From Pseudoruminococcus sp964385235 (GTDB lineage: Bacteria; Bacillota; Clostridia; Oscillospirales; Acutalibacteraceae): DNA of 64,000 bases. Location of the stretch: the NCBI GenBank assembly GCA_964385235.1, contig CAYLOD010000002.1:1-64000 (forward strand), written 5' to 3'. The position numbers and the translations under genes were made by a program. Shown piece by piece: positions 16,754 through 25,186 of the stretch (within the stretch, counting starts at the first letter, position 1; every line of letters begins with the position of its first letter). The notes under the pieces were generated by a model, which was not told the DNA's origin, made no database searches, and was given only the letters and a program-made list of their open reading frames with translations.

Positions 16754-17875
16754 TTAGCTTTCCGCGAGCTCCCCGAGGCTTGAAGCTTTGAGATACGCGT
16801 TGATAAATCCGTCGAGATCGCCGTCCATAACGCCGTTAATATTACCCGTTTCATAATTTGTGCGGTGATCCTTAACCATGGTATATGGCATAAAGACATA
16901 TGAGCGGATTTGTGAACCCCATGCGATTTCTTTCTGAACACCCTTGATATCCTCGATTTTGTCAAGATGCTCACGCTCTTTTATTTCGATCAGCTTTGAT
17001 TTGAGCATTGTCATACAAACCTCGCGGTTTTGGTGCTGACTGCGCTCGACCTGACACGATACAACTATACCTGTAGGAATATGTGTAAGGCGTACGGCGG
17101 AGGACGTCTTGTTGACTTTCTGACCGCCCGCGCCGCTCGCGCGGTAAACGTCCATCTTAATGTCCTCGGGATTTATTTCTATGTCGATATTGTCGTCTAT
17201 TTCGGGCATGACCTCAAGCGACGCAAACGAGGTGTGACGTCTGCCTGAGCTGTCAAAGGGGGAAATTCTTACAAGCCGGTGAACGCCCGCTTCACTTTTA
17301 AGGTATCCGTAGGCGTTCTCGCCCTCTATCATAATGACGGCGCTTTTCAGTCCGGCCTCGTCGCCGTCGAGATAGTCAACGGTCCTTACCTTGAAGCTAT
17401 GGCGCTCCGCCCAGCGGTTGTACATTCTGTAGAGCATTTCCGCCCAGTCCTGCGCCTCGGTTCCGCCCGCGCCGGCATGAAATGTGAGGATAGCGTTGTT
17501 TCTGTCGTATTCGCCTGTCAAAAGCGTTGAGAGCCTTTGCGCTTCAAGATTGCTTTTGACGCCCTCGTACTCCGCTGTAGCCTCGTCAAGCAGGGAAATA
17601 TCCTCCTCCTCGTCGGCAAGCTCAATCAGAGCGTGTGCGTCCTCATACGCCGCGACGAGCCTGTCATATTGTTCGACCTTATTTTTCAGCGCGCCTGTTT
17701 TTTGCAGGACGGCCTGCGACTTTTCCATATCGTCCCAAAATCCCGGCTCCGCCGCGCGCCTTTCAAGCTGCTCTATTTCCGACTTTACGGCTTCCATGCC
17801 GAGCGCGTCGGATAAGTCCTCTATATCGGGCCAAAGTTCCTCTAAAGCCGATTTAAGCTCATCAAACTGTACCAT
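16754..17875 (-). CDS. prfB: peptide chain release factor 2
   Basis: RF2, 373 residues, which ends translation at UGA and UAA. The tripeptide SPF (205-207) that reads the stop codon and the GGQ loop (250-252, SGAGGQKVNK) that triggers peptide release are both present. The coding frame is continuous from ATG through the region around codon 25, where many bacteria have an in-frame UGA and a programmed +1 frameshift; here that autoregulation is absent. A ribosome site resembling ACGGAGA is 7 nt upstream. It stands alone between the pilus operon terminator and a divergent operon. Confidence 0.97.
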   Translation of the reverse strand: MVQFDELKSALEELWPDIEDLSDALGMEAVKSEIEQLERRAAEPGFWDDMEKSQAVLQKTGALKNKVEQYDRLVAAYEDAHALIELADEEEDISLLDEATAEYEGVKSNLEAQRLSTLLTGEYDRNNAILTFHAGAGGTEAQDWAEMLYRMYNRWAERHSFKVRTVDYLDGDEAGLKSAVIMIEGENAYGYLKSEAGVHRLVRISPFDSSGRRHTSFASLEVMPEIDDNIDIEINPEDIKMDVYRASGAGGQKVNKTSSAVRLTHIPTGIVVSCQVERSQHQNREVCMTMLKSKLIEIKEREHLDKIEDIKGVQKEIAWGSQIRSYVFMPYTMVKDHRTNYETGNINGVMDGDLDGFINAYLKASSLGELAES

Positions 17876-17915
17876 ATATAATCTCCGTTCCCATTTATAT
17901 ATTTATCAGTTTCAC

Positions 17916-17944
17916 ATTATATATTAAATTTCACAAAATGTAAA
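17916..17944 (-). promoter_or_regulatory. sigma-A promoter of prfB
   Basis: Minus strand: TTTACA (17939-17944), 17-bp spacer, TATAAT (17916-17921). Confidence 0.8.
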
Positions 17945-17975
17945 GTAGGAGGTCGCTAATGTTTTTGTAAAGATA

Positions 17976-18004
17976 TTGACAAAGTAAGTATCGGATAGTA
18001 AAAT
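17976..18004 (+). promoter_or_regulatory. sigma-A promoter of the VWA/TelA operon
   Basis: TTGACA (17976-17981), 17-bp spacer, TAAAAT (17999-18004). It is divergent from the prfB promoter, with -35 boxes about 31 bp apart. Confidence 0.85.
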
Positions 18005-18083
18005 TATTTTAAGCTGACGCAGACGCTTTTAGGCAATATTACAAATATTATAATGCTTTACAGTTTTGGGGAGGATATACGAA

Positions 18084-18848
18084 ATGCCAAAAAAGCAGAT
18101 TATTAAGCTGATTTGCTTAAATCTTGGTATCGCTCTTGTGAATGTTATTTTGTTTTCAAGGGGACTGGTCGGTCTTACGTTCGGTGTAAATACTTTTATG
18201 ACGGCGTTTGCAATTACGGAAATAGTTATGAGCGTGATCGCCTTTTTTTACGGCAACTATACCATTCTGTTCAAGACGCCCGAAATTCAACTGTATAAAG
18301 GCGCGGAACTTTCTGAATCAAAGGATTATATAAACGCTCTCGACCAAATGCGCGAAAAAAAGGTATTTGAACAGGAAATCTCAACGGCGATCGAACAATT
18401 ATACAGGCTTCAGGATAAAGACAAGGCGCTCGACAGTATTCTTGCGCAGTTTTTTTCACCTCAGGAAATGACCTTTACAAGGTTTCAAACCGTCATAGAT
18501 TCCGTTCAGTCGCTTTTCTATAATAATGTGAAAAAGATGCTCAACCGAATGATAATTTTTGACTATAAGGATTATACAAAGCTCACGGAAAAGATCAGAA
18601 ATTCTCAGACTATAGACGGTGTAAAGGTCGTTTCAAAGTCGGAAAGCGCGCAGCTTAAGATATATGACGAGCATATCGGATATGTACGCGGACTTGTGGA
18701 TATGAACGAAAGCATACTTGTCAAGCTCGACAGCCTGCTTCTTGAGATATCAAAGCTCGATGATCTGGACGAGTCGGGGCTTGAGGAGCTGTCGGCGATT
18801 CAGGAGATCAACGAATTAATATCACAGACCAAGTTTTATAAAAATTAA
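18084..18848 (+). CDS. two-TM membrane protein of unknown function in a VWA/TelA operon
   Basis: Not recognised as a named family. The start was set at ATG 18084, 9 nt after GGGGAGG (18068-18074); an upstream TTG would place the ribosome site inside the gene. The 254-residue product has two N-terminal hydrophobic helices (about 8-30 and 35-58) and then a long, charged, alpha-helical cytoplasmic part with possible coiled coil (about 75-254). It occupies the place where XpaC-family membrane proteins often accompany TelA, but no clear XpaC signature was seen. First gene of a three-gene operon, 12 nt before the VWA gene. Confidence 0.75.
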   Translation: MPKKQIIKLICLNLGIALVNVILFSRGLVGLTFGVNTFMTAFAITEIVMSVIAFFYGNYTILFKTPEIQLYKGAELSESKDYINALDQMREKKVFEQEISTAIEQLYRLQDKDKALDSILAQFFSPQEMTFTRFQTVIDSVQSLFYNNVKKMLNRMIIFDYKDYTKLTEKIRNSQTIDGVKVVSKSESAQLKIYDEHIGYVRGLVDMNESILVKLDSLLLEISKLDDLDESGLEELSAIQEINELISQTKFYKN

Positions 18849-18860
18849 CGGAGGTAAAAA

Positions 18861-20558
18861 ATGAAGAATTTGTCTGTAGCAAAAAAGGTTCTGATTTTCG
18901 CAGGTATAGCTGTGGTTGTTTTCGGAATAGTTATCGCGGGCATTACCCTCACCAAAAATATCGGTATGAGTGACGAGGCGATAACCGAGGAACAGGCGGC
19001 TGACAAAATGGGCAAGCTCTTGAACGGGATCAACGTTACGAATGTTGAACCGAGAAAAGCGTCAATAACTGACGAGGATATACTTTCCGATGAGGAGGAA
19101 CTTCCCGATATAGCTTCATATCCTCTGACTGTCACAGGAAAAGCCGATATAAATATAGAGATATTTTCGTCTCCCGAAAAGGCGGGAGAGGGTACGGACG
19201 GCTGGATCAATGAGGTCGCACAAAATTTTAACAATGAGGGTTACGAGGTCAGCGGCAAGAAAATTTCCGTGTCTATCCGTTCCGTTTCGTCGGGACTTGC
19301 GGTAGATTATATCAAGTCCGGCAAATACGTTCCCGACGCTATTACCCCGTCAAACGAATTTTGGGGCAAGATGATAGAAGCGGGAGGCACAGAGGTTACG
19401 CTGAAAAAGGATAAGCTTGTGGGAAATGTCGCGGGTGTGCTTCTTTCCAAGTCAAAGTACGATGAAATAATTAAAAAATACGGCTCTGTCAATATGAAGG
19501 TCATATCCGAGGCTACGGCAAACAATGAAATAGCCATGGGCTATACAAATCCTTTTGTAAGCTCAACAGGGTTTAACTTTCTCATAAGCACGCTTTATTC
19601 CTATGACCCCGATGATTTACTGAGCGAAAAGGCGGTAGAGGGCTTTAAAAGCTTCCAGAAGAATGTCCCGCTTGTTTCGTTTAACACGCTTCAAATGAGG
19701 AAGTCTGTGGATTCGGGATCTTTGGACGCGTTTGTTATGGAGTATCAGTCGTATGTGAACGATCCTTCTATGAAAAACGACTATGTTTTTACGCCGTTCG
19801 GCGCAAGGCATGACAACCCCATGTATGCTGTCGGAGATCTGTCCTCCGACAAGAACGCTGTCCTTGAGAAATTCTGTGAATACTGCCTCAATGATAAATC
19901 GCAGGAACTTGCGACAAAGTACGGTTTCAATAACAACAAAAGCTACAAGAGCGAGCTGCCGGGCATTGACGGCAACAGTCTGTTAAGGGCTCAAAAACTC
20001 TATAAAGAGAACAAGAACAGCGGCAAGCCCATAATCGCGGTATTTGTCGCGGACACATCGGGAAGCATGGCGGGAGAATCAATAAATGCTCTTCAAACAT
20101 CTCTCATTAACTCGATGCAGTATATAAATAAGGAAAATTACATTGGACTTGTATCATACAACAACAGGGTGTATGTAAACCTTCCGATAGCGAAGTTCGA
20201 CCTGAATCAGCAGGCGCTGTTTAAAGGCGCGGTTCTTGACCTTGACGCAAACGGACAGACCGCGACGTATGACGCGGTTGTAGTGGCGCTGGATATGATT
20301 CAAAAGGCAATGCAGGATAATCCCGAGGCAAAGCCCATGCTTTTTCTCTTGAGCGACGGTGAGCAGAACACAGGCTGTTCTCTTAACGACATATCCTCGA
20401 TACTCGACACCTATAAGGTTCCCGTTTACACGATAGGCTACAATGCGAATATCGCAGCGCTGAACCGGATCTCCGAGATAAACGAGGCTGCCACGATAAA
20501 CGCCGACAGCGACGACATTATCTATCAGCTCAAAAACCTCTTTAATTCCGAAATGTAA
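18861..20558 (+). CDS. membrane-anchored solute-binding-like/VWA fusion protein
   Basis: 565 residues: an N-terminal TM anchor (about 9-30), an extracytoplasmic region (about 85-375) resembling bacterial extracellular solute-binding proteins of the SBP_bac_11 kind, and a C-terminal von Willebrand A domain (about 390-560). The VWA metal site looks complete: DTSGS (D398, S400, S402), a Thr in NGQTATYDA, and LSDGE. The fold pair suggests a metal- or oxyanion-related sensor or chaperone on the outer face of the membrane, working with the TelA homologue downstream. Similar VWA proteins are linked to tellurium-resistance-like stress systems; the substrate here is unknown. Confidence 0.8.
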   Translation: MKNLSVAKKVLIFAGIAVVVFGIVIAGITLTKNIGMSDEAITEEQAADKMGKLLNGINVTNVEPRKASITDEDILSDEEELPDIASYPLTVTGKADINIEIFSSPEKAGEGTDGWINEVAQNFNNEGYEVSGKKISVSIRSVSSGLAVDYIKSGKYVPDAITPSNEFWGKMIEAGGTEVTLKKDKLVGNVAGVLLSKSKYDEIIKKYGSVNMKVISEATANNEIAMGYTNPFVSSTGFNFLISTLYSYDPDDLLSEKAVEGFKSFQKNVPLVSFNTLQMRKSVDSGSLDAFVMEYQSYVNDPSMKNDYVFTPFGARHDNPMYAVGDLSSDKNAVLEKFCEYCLNDKSQELATKYGFNNNKSYKSELPGIDGNSLLRAQKLYKENKNSGKPIIAVFVADTSGSMAGESINALQTSLINSMQYINKENYIGLVSYNNRVYVNLPIAKFDLNQQALFKGAVLDLDANGQTATYDAVVVALDMIQKAMQDNPEAKPMLFLLSDGEQNTGCSLNDISSILDTYKVPVYTIGYNANIAALNRISEINEAATINADSDDIIYQLKNLFNSEM

Positions 20559-20682
20559 TACGGATATACCGCTATAAGCGTATGGAAGAGAGATTTAACA
20601 GCAAATAAATTTTATACTGAAATGTATTTAATAAGTGTTTACCCCCTATTAAAAACCAAAAATATGATTGGAGGAATTTACA

Positions 20683-21834
20683 ATGGGATTTTCATTGGAA
20701 CTGCCTGATGTAGAAGCTGTCAAAGAGGAAGTCAAGGAGGAGCTTGCTCCCGAACCCGAAACCGGGAAAAAACTCGCTCAAGCGGCGGACAACAACACAG
20801 AGTCGCTCTTTACATTTGACTTGGGCTCTATCGAGGACAGACGCGAGATAGTATCATCTATCGAGAATTTCGGCACGGATATTGTCGAAAAGTCAACGAG
20901 GAAAAACGAGCTTATCAACGTTCGGCTTGCCGATCTCAGCCGTATGGGCGGAGAAAACGGCGAGGTTGTCAACGGTCTCGCGCAGCTTCAAACGCAGATG
21001 AAAGATCTCGACCCGTCGGGCATTGACTTTGTTAAAAAGGGTCCCCTCGGCAAGTTGTTTAACCCTATACGCAATTATTTCGCAAAGTTTGAGAAGGCGG
21101 ACGATATTATAGCGGATACAATAGAGTCACTCGACAAGGGAAAGACTACGCTCAAAAACGACAATACAACTCTTGAGATAGAGCAGCTCGCACTGCGCGA
21201 TCTCACAAAGAAGCTCGGTCAGCAGATAGAGCTTGGCACGAAGATGGACGAGTCAATAACTACTGCTGTCGAAAAGGCAAAGACAGATAATGCGGACGAG
21301 GAAAGAATCAAGTTCATTGAGGAGGAGGTTCTTTTCCCGCTCAGACAAAAGGTCATGGATCTGCAGCAGATGCAGACAGTAAATATGCAGGGAATTATTG
21401 CTATGGAAATCGTCAGACGCAACAACAAGGAGCTTATCCGCGCTGTTGACAGAGCGGAAAGCGTCACGGTTTCCGCTCTCAGAATAGCGGTAACTGTAGC
21501 GAGCGCGCTTTATAATCAGAAAATCGTCCTCGAAAAGGTCAATGCCGTCAACGAGGCGACAAACAAGCTGATCGGCGCGACATCAAAAATGCTCAAGGAA
21601 CAGGGCGCGAGCATACAGCAGCAGGCAATGGAAACAAATATTTCCGTTGATACCCTGAGAGATGCTTTCGCGGATACGTTTGAGGCCCTTGACGCTGTTA
21701 CAGATTATAAGACAAAGGCTCTCCCGCAAATGAAAGCCACCATTCAGGAGTTCAAGGCGCTGGCTGATGAGGGCGAAAAGCGTATTCGGAAAATGGAGGA
21801 AAGAAATTCCGAACTCGACAAGCTTGAAAGCTGA
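20683..21834 (+). CDS. TelA-family (toxic anion resistance) protein
   Basis: 383-residue soluble, strongly alpha-helical protein matching the TelA/KlaA family, including the central stretch with FVKKGPLGKLFNP and the conserved helix ending around MEIVRRNNKELIRAVDRA. The start was placed at ATG 20683, 8 nt after GGAGG (20670-20674), rather than at an upstream TTG. It is the third gene of the two-TM/VWA operon, 124 nt after the VWA gene and followed by a strong terminator. TelA homologues were named for tellurite resistance, but in Firmicutes they respond to cell-envelope stress; the biochemical activity is not established. Confidence 0.9.
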   Translation: MGFSLELPDVEAVKEEVKEELAPEPETGKKLAQAADNNTESLFTFDLGSIEDRREIVSSIENFGTDIVEKSTRKNELINVRLADLSRMGGENGEVVNGLAQLQTQMKDLDPSGIDFVKKGPLGKLFNPIRNYFAKFEKADDIIADTIESLDKGKTTLKNDNTTLEIEQLALRDLTKKLGQQIELGTKMDESITTAVEKAKTDNADEERIKFIEEEVLFPLRQKVMDLQQMQTVNMQGIIAMEIVRRNNKELIRAVDRAESVTVSALRIAVTVASALYNQKIVLEKVNAVNEATNKLIGATSKMLKEQGASIQQQAMETNISVDTLRDAFADTFEALDAVTDYKTKALPQMKATIQEFKALADEGEKRIRKMEERNSELDKLES

Positions 21835-21852
21835 TATTGAATAATGAATTGC

Positions 21853-21885
21853 GAGCAGAAACTGTAAACCGTTTCTGCTCTTTTT
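21853..21885 (+). terminator. terminator of the VWA/TelA operon
   Basis: GAGCAGAAAC (21853-21862) pairs with GTTTCTGCTC (21871-21880), followed by TTTTT. Confidence 0.92.
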
Positions 21886-21935
21886 GTATATGAAAAAATC
21901 TTGCCTTTGAATGTTTCTGTTTTGCTAAAAAAGTC

Positions 21936-21965
21936 TTGATATAAGTATGCTGTTTGGTGTATTAT
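21936..21965 (+). promoter_or_regulatory. promoter of pfk
   Basis: TTGATA (21936-21941), 18-bp spacer, TATTAT (21960-21965). Confidence 0.55.
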
Positions 21966-22020
21966 AAATACAAAAGCACGCGGACAGAGAATTTAAAATT
22001 ATCATAAAGGGGCGTTTACG

Positions 22021-23103
22021 TTGAAAAGAGTCGGTATTTTAACAAGCGGCGGGGATTGTCAGGGACTTAACGCCGCAATACGGGGAGTAGCAAAGACTCT
22101 CTATAACTACTATAAGAAAGATGAAGTTGAAATTTACGGTATAATTGACGGCTATAGAGGTTTGATTACGGGAGAGTACCGCCTTATGGAGCCTGAGGAT
22201 TTTTCGGGGATACTGACACGGGGCGGAACGATTCTCGGAACATCGCGTCAGCCCTTTAAGCTTATGAGGGTTATTGACGAGGAAAACAACATAGATAAGG
22301 TCGCGTCTATGAAGGAAAATTACAAGAAGATGAAACTTGACTGCCTTGTCATTCTCGGCGGAAACGGTACTCAAAAGTCCGCGAATATGCTTGCGCAGGA
22401 GGGACTGAATGTAGTTTCACTTCCGAAAACCATAGATAATGACCTGTGGGGCACAGATATGACATTCGGCTTCCAGAGCGCTGTGGATATAGCTACACAT
22501 GTTATTGACTGTATCCACACGACTGCAACCTCTCACGGCAGAGTTTTTATCGTCGAGCTCATGGGACATAAGGCGGGCTGGCTTACACTTTACGCGGGTA
22601 TTTCGGGAGGCGCGGATGTCATACTTATTCCCGAAATCCCGTATGATATTAACAAGGTCATCAAGTGCGTCAGGCAGAGGACGAAATCGGGCAAGAACTT
22701 CTCTATACTTGCTGTTGCCGAGGGCGCTATTTCAAAGGAGAGAGCGGCTCTGCCGAAAAAGCAGAAAAAAGAAGCCCTTGCTAACCTTATGTACCCGTCG
22801 ATATCATATGAAATCGCCGACCAGATAGAGAAAGAAACAGGGCAGGAAACGAGAGTCACCGTTCCCGGTCACTTCCAAAGAGGAGGAAGCCCCGTGGCGT
22901 ACGATAAGCTGATAGCGACGCGCTTTGGAGCGGCGGCGGCTGAATGTATCATAAAAGAACATTACGGCTGCATAGTTTCGCTGGTAAACGGAAAGGTAGT
23001 GCCTGTCCCGCTGGCTGACATAGCGGGCAAGCTGAAAGTCGTCCCGACCGACAGCGAAATAATCAAGACCGCAAGGCTTACAGGCATAAGCTTCGGCGAC
23101 TGA
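22021..23103 (+). CDS. pfkA: 6-phosphofructokinase, phosphoryl donor uncertain
   Basis: Glycolytic phosphofructokinase, 360 residues, starting at TTG after a GGGG-rich site. The N-terminal glycine loop ILTSGGDCQGLNAAIRG, the donor motif GGNGT (113-117), the substrate motif PKTIDND (135-141) and the C-terminal PGHFQRGG are all in place. Donor choice is mixed: the glycine after GGN fits ATP enzymes (GGDG), not the GGDD of PPi enzymes, but the Lys in PKTIDND (K136) is the residue seen in PPi-dependent members; ATP enzymes have PGTIDND. This combination is typical of the mixed-substrate group of Clostridia and Actinobacteria. Single-gene unit with its own promoter. Confidence 0.93.
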   Translation: MKRVGILTSGGDCQGLNAAIRGVAKTLYNYYKKDEVEIYGIIDGYRGLITGEYRLMEPEDFSGILTRGGTILGTSRQPFKLMRVIDEENNIDKVASMKENYKKMKLDCLVILGGNGTQKSANMLAQEGLNVVSLPKTIDNDLWGTDMTFGFQSAVDIATHVIDCIHTTATSHGRVFIVELMGHKAGWLTLYAGISGGADVILIPEIPYDINKVIKCVRQRTKSGKNFSILAVAEGAISKERAALPKKQKKEALANLMYPSISYEIADQIEKETGQETRVTVPGHFQRGGSPVAYDKLIATRFGAAAAECIIKEHYGCIVSLVNGKVVPVPLADIAGKLKVVPTDSEIIKTARLTGISFGD

Positions 23104-23183
23104 TTGAGAGCTGTTATAATTCACATTAACAGAAATGAGAAAACAGAGTTACTGACGATTATTCGGGAGTTATTGTGATTTAA

Positions 23184-23566
23184 GAGAAAAAGAGATGGCT
23201 TTTCTTCGTCATACCGCGGACCTTTACAAAATATGCTTTGACGCCAAAGAGAATAATTATCGACGAGGGACCCCTGCACTCTGAGGAAAACGAAATACTG
23301 CTGTATCGTATAATAGATATGAAGTTATCGAGAACGCTTTTTCAAAAGATGTTCAAGTTCGGAACAATTATTGTAAAGTCAAAGGACGCCTCGCACCCTA
23401 TGCTTTACATAAAAATATTAAGCGTTCCCGCGAGTTCCGGAATCGCCTTGCGGACGCCGTTGAAAAGTAAAGGCTTCGTGTAAGGGTAAGACAAAGCGAG
23501 ATATATGACCCGCAGAGCGACGATACGTCTGACGAGCATTTCATTGACTATAACGGCGAGTACTGA
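23184..23566 (+). pseudogene. decayed bacterial PH-domain (YdbS-like) protein
   Basis: A fragment resembling membrane-associated bacterial PH-domain proteins: ALTPKRIIIDEGPLHSEENE, then ILLYRIIDMKL and a glycine-rich FGTIIVKSKDASHP. It has no start codon after the in-frame stop at 23181. A frameshift near 23408-23414 (run of A) moves the reading to NIKRSREFRNRLADAVEK, then a TAA (about 23468) interrupts before the typical tail RVRVRQSEIYD. Three separate lesions point to a pseudogene, although draft-assembly errors could explain one or two of them. Confidence 0.65.
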
Positions 23567-23631
23567 TGCTCGCATGTCGCAACAGCCCGCCTCACCGCAT
23601 ATACTGTTAGAAAAAACAGTGAGGTGATTTT

Positions 23632-23862
23632 GTGGGCAAGCCTTTAATTATGGTATCGTCCATAACGTATGCTATGAAGGGAAAGAATATCCTCGCTCAA
23701 AGGGGCATACGAAGCGATATAGTACGAACTCCGAACGACAGCCGAGAAAGCTACTGCGGCTACAGCCTGTTTGTTCCGAAAAGAACAGATGAGGCGCATA
23801 AGATCCTCGAGGAAAACGGCATTAAAGTTGTCGGACGAGCAGAAAAGGGGAGTGCGCCGTGA
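23632..23862 (+). CDS. DUF3343 protein, putative Se/S carrier
   Basis: Small cytosolic protein of 76 residues of the DUF3343 family, described as a putative selenium/sulfur carrier. The single cysteine in ESYCGYSLFV is the position conserved in the family. It starts with GTG, preceded by GAGGTG. Its stop overlaps the start of the cysteine desulfurase gene (GTGA), so the two are translationally coupled; the pairing suggests it accepts or delivers the mobilised sulfur or selenium. The partner and target are unknown. Confidence 0.82.
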   Translation: MGKPLIMVSSITYAMKGKNILAQRGIRSDIVRTPNDSRESYCGYSLFVPKRTDEAHKILEENGIKVVGRAEKGSAP

Positions 23863-25013
23863 TATACCTTGATAATTCCGCGACGACATTTCCCAAGCCG
23901 GGAACCGTTACGAATGCTGTCAGTAACGCTCTCCTGAACTTTGGCGCAAATCCCGGCAGGGGAGGGCACAGGCTGGCGATGAAAGCTTCACAGCTTATGT
24001 TCGACGCGAGAAGCACGGCTATGCGTTTTTTTAAGGCTCGTGATGAAAACAGCATTATATTTACAGAAAACTGTACACATGCCTGCAATATGGTCTTAAA
24101 AGGATTACTGAAACCGGGAGATCATGTTGTGGTATCGTGTTTAGAACACAACGCGGTAATGCGTCCGCTTGAAAAGCTTTCACACAGCGGGGTGACATAT
24201 ACCGCCGCGGCGGTATATCCGGGAGATAACGACAGGACGCTCGATTCCTTTAGAAAGGCGATGAACAGAAATACAAGGCTGATATTCTGTACTCAGGCTT
24301 CAAATGTCTGGGGGATACGCCTCCCCGTTGAAAGAATAACGGCGCTCGCGCACCAGTACGGCATACCCGTTGCGGTTGACGCGGCGCAGTCAGCGGGCGT
24401 AGTTGATATTGACCTTGCGGACAGCGGCATAGATTTTCTGTGCTGTGCGGGTCATAAGGGACTTTACGGACCTATGGGGACGGGAATGCTTATCTTTAAT
24501 ACCGATATAGACCTTGATACTATTGTGGAGGGCGGTACGGGCAGCAGCTCCTATTCGCTTGAGCAGCCGGATATATTGCCCGACCGTTTTGAAAGCGGGA
24601 CGCAGAATCTTCCGGGCATAGCGGGTCTGAAAGCAGGCATGGAGCTTGTAACACGGCGGGGGATAGAAAATATATTCCGTTCCGAGCTTATCCATATGCA
24701 GTATTTATATGATAATCTCAAGAGAATAACCGGCTTAAAGCTCTATACCGCACGACCCGGTGAATTTTATTGTGTACCGGTTCTTTCGTTTAATATAGAC
24801 GGCGCCGACAGCGAAACCGTTTCCGCGCGCCTTAACGATTACGGAATAGCGGTGAGGGCGGGACTGCATTGCGCGCCCTGCGCGCATGAATTTATGGGGA
24901 CTCTCAACGGCGGCGCTGTCAGGGTTTCTCCGTCAATGTTTACGACTAAAAGTGATATTGATAACCTTATTCAATCCGTTTCAAGGATAGCATATAATTT
25001 GAGTAAGCACTGA
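23859..25013 (+). CDS. cysteine desulfurase/selenocysteine lyase family aminotransferase V
   Basis: PLP-dependent enzyme of 384 residues, fold type I, that removes sulfur from cysteine or selenium from selenocysteine. N-terminus IYLDNSATTFPKP is typical. The PLP lysine is K200 (CAGHKGLYGP) and the catalytic cysteine is C338 (RAGLHCAPCAH), with the RVSPSMF substrate-binding end. It belongs to the group fused or paired with DUF3343, distinct from the main IscS and SufS. No selD or yedF gene is nearby, so whether it handles Se or S is open. It starts at GTG, overlapping the upstream gene by 4 nt. Confidence 0.9.
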   Translation: MIYLDNSATTFPKPGTVTNAVSNALLNFGANPGRGGHRLAMKASQLMFDARSTAMRFFKARDENSIIFTENCTHACNMVLKGLLKPGDHVVVSCLEHNAVMRPLEKLSHSGVTYTAAAVYPGDNDRTLDSFRKAMNRNTRLIFCTQASNVWGIRLPVERITALAHQYGIPVAVDAAQSAGVVDIDLADSGIDFLCCAGHKGLYGPMGTGMLIFNTDIDLDTIVEGGTGSSSYSLEQPDILPDRFESGTQNLPGIAGLKAGMELVTRRGIENIFRSELIHMQYLYDNLKRITGLKLYTARPGEFYCVPVLSFNIDGADSETVSARLNDYGIAVRAGLHCAPCAHEFMGTLNGGAVRVSPSMFTTKSDIDNLIQSVSRIAYNLSKH

Positions 25014-25060
25014 TAAAATATTTCAGACATACTGTTTAGAGCTTCGCGAGTATTGGCGTG

Positions 25061-25154
25061 GTATGACGGGGGCTGCGGCTGTCATACGGCATTTATAAGC
25101 GGCTCGTATTTTGGTTTATCAGGATTCCCGCAGACAGGTATTATGTCTGCGGGA
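25061..25154 (+). promoter_or_regulatory. structured leader of cdaA
   Basis: Two hairpins in the 173-nt leader: GTATGAC (25061-25067) with GTCATAC (25081-25087), and a perfect 11-bp stem TCCCGCAGACA (25126-25136) with TGTCTGCGGGA (25144-25154). No T-run follows the second, so it is not a simple terminator. It does not match any riboswitch that could be recognised by eye. Confidence 0.4.
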
Positions 25155-25186
25155 GTGTACATTTACATAAGAGGAAGTGGAAATTT

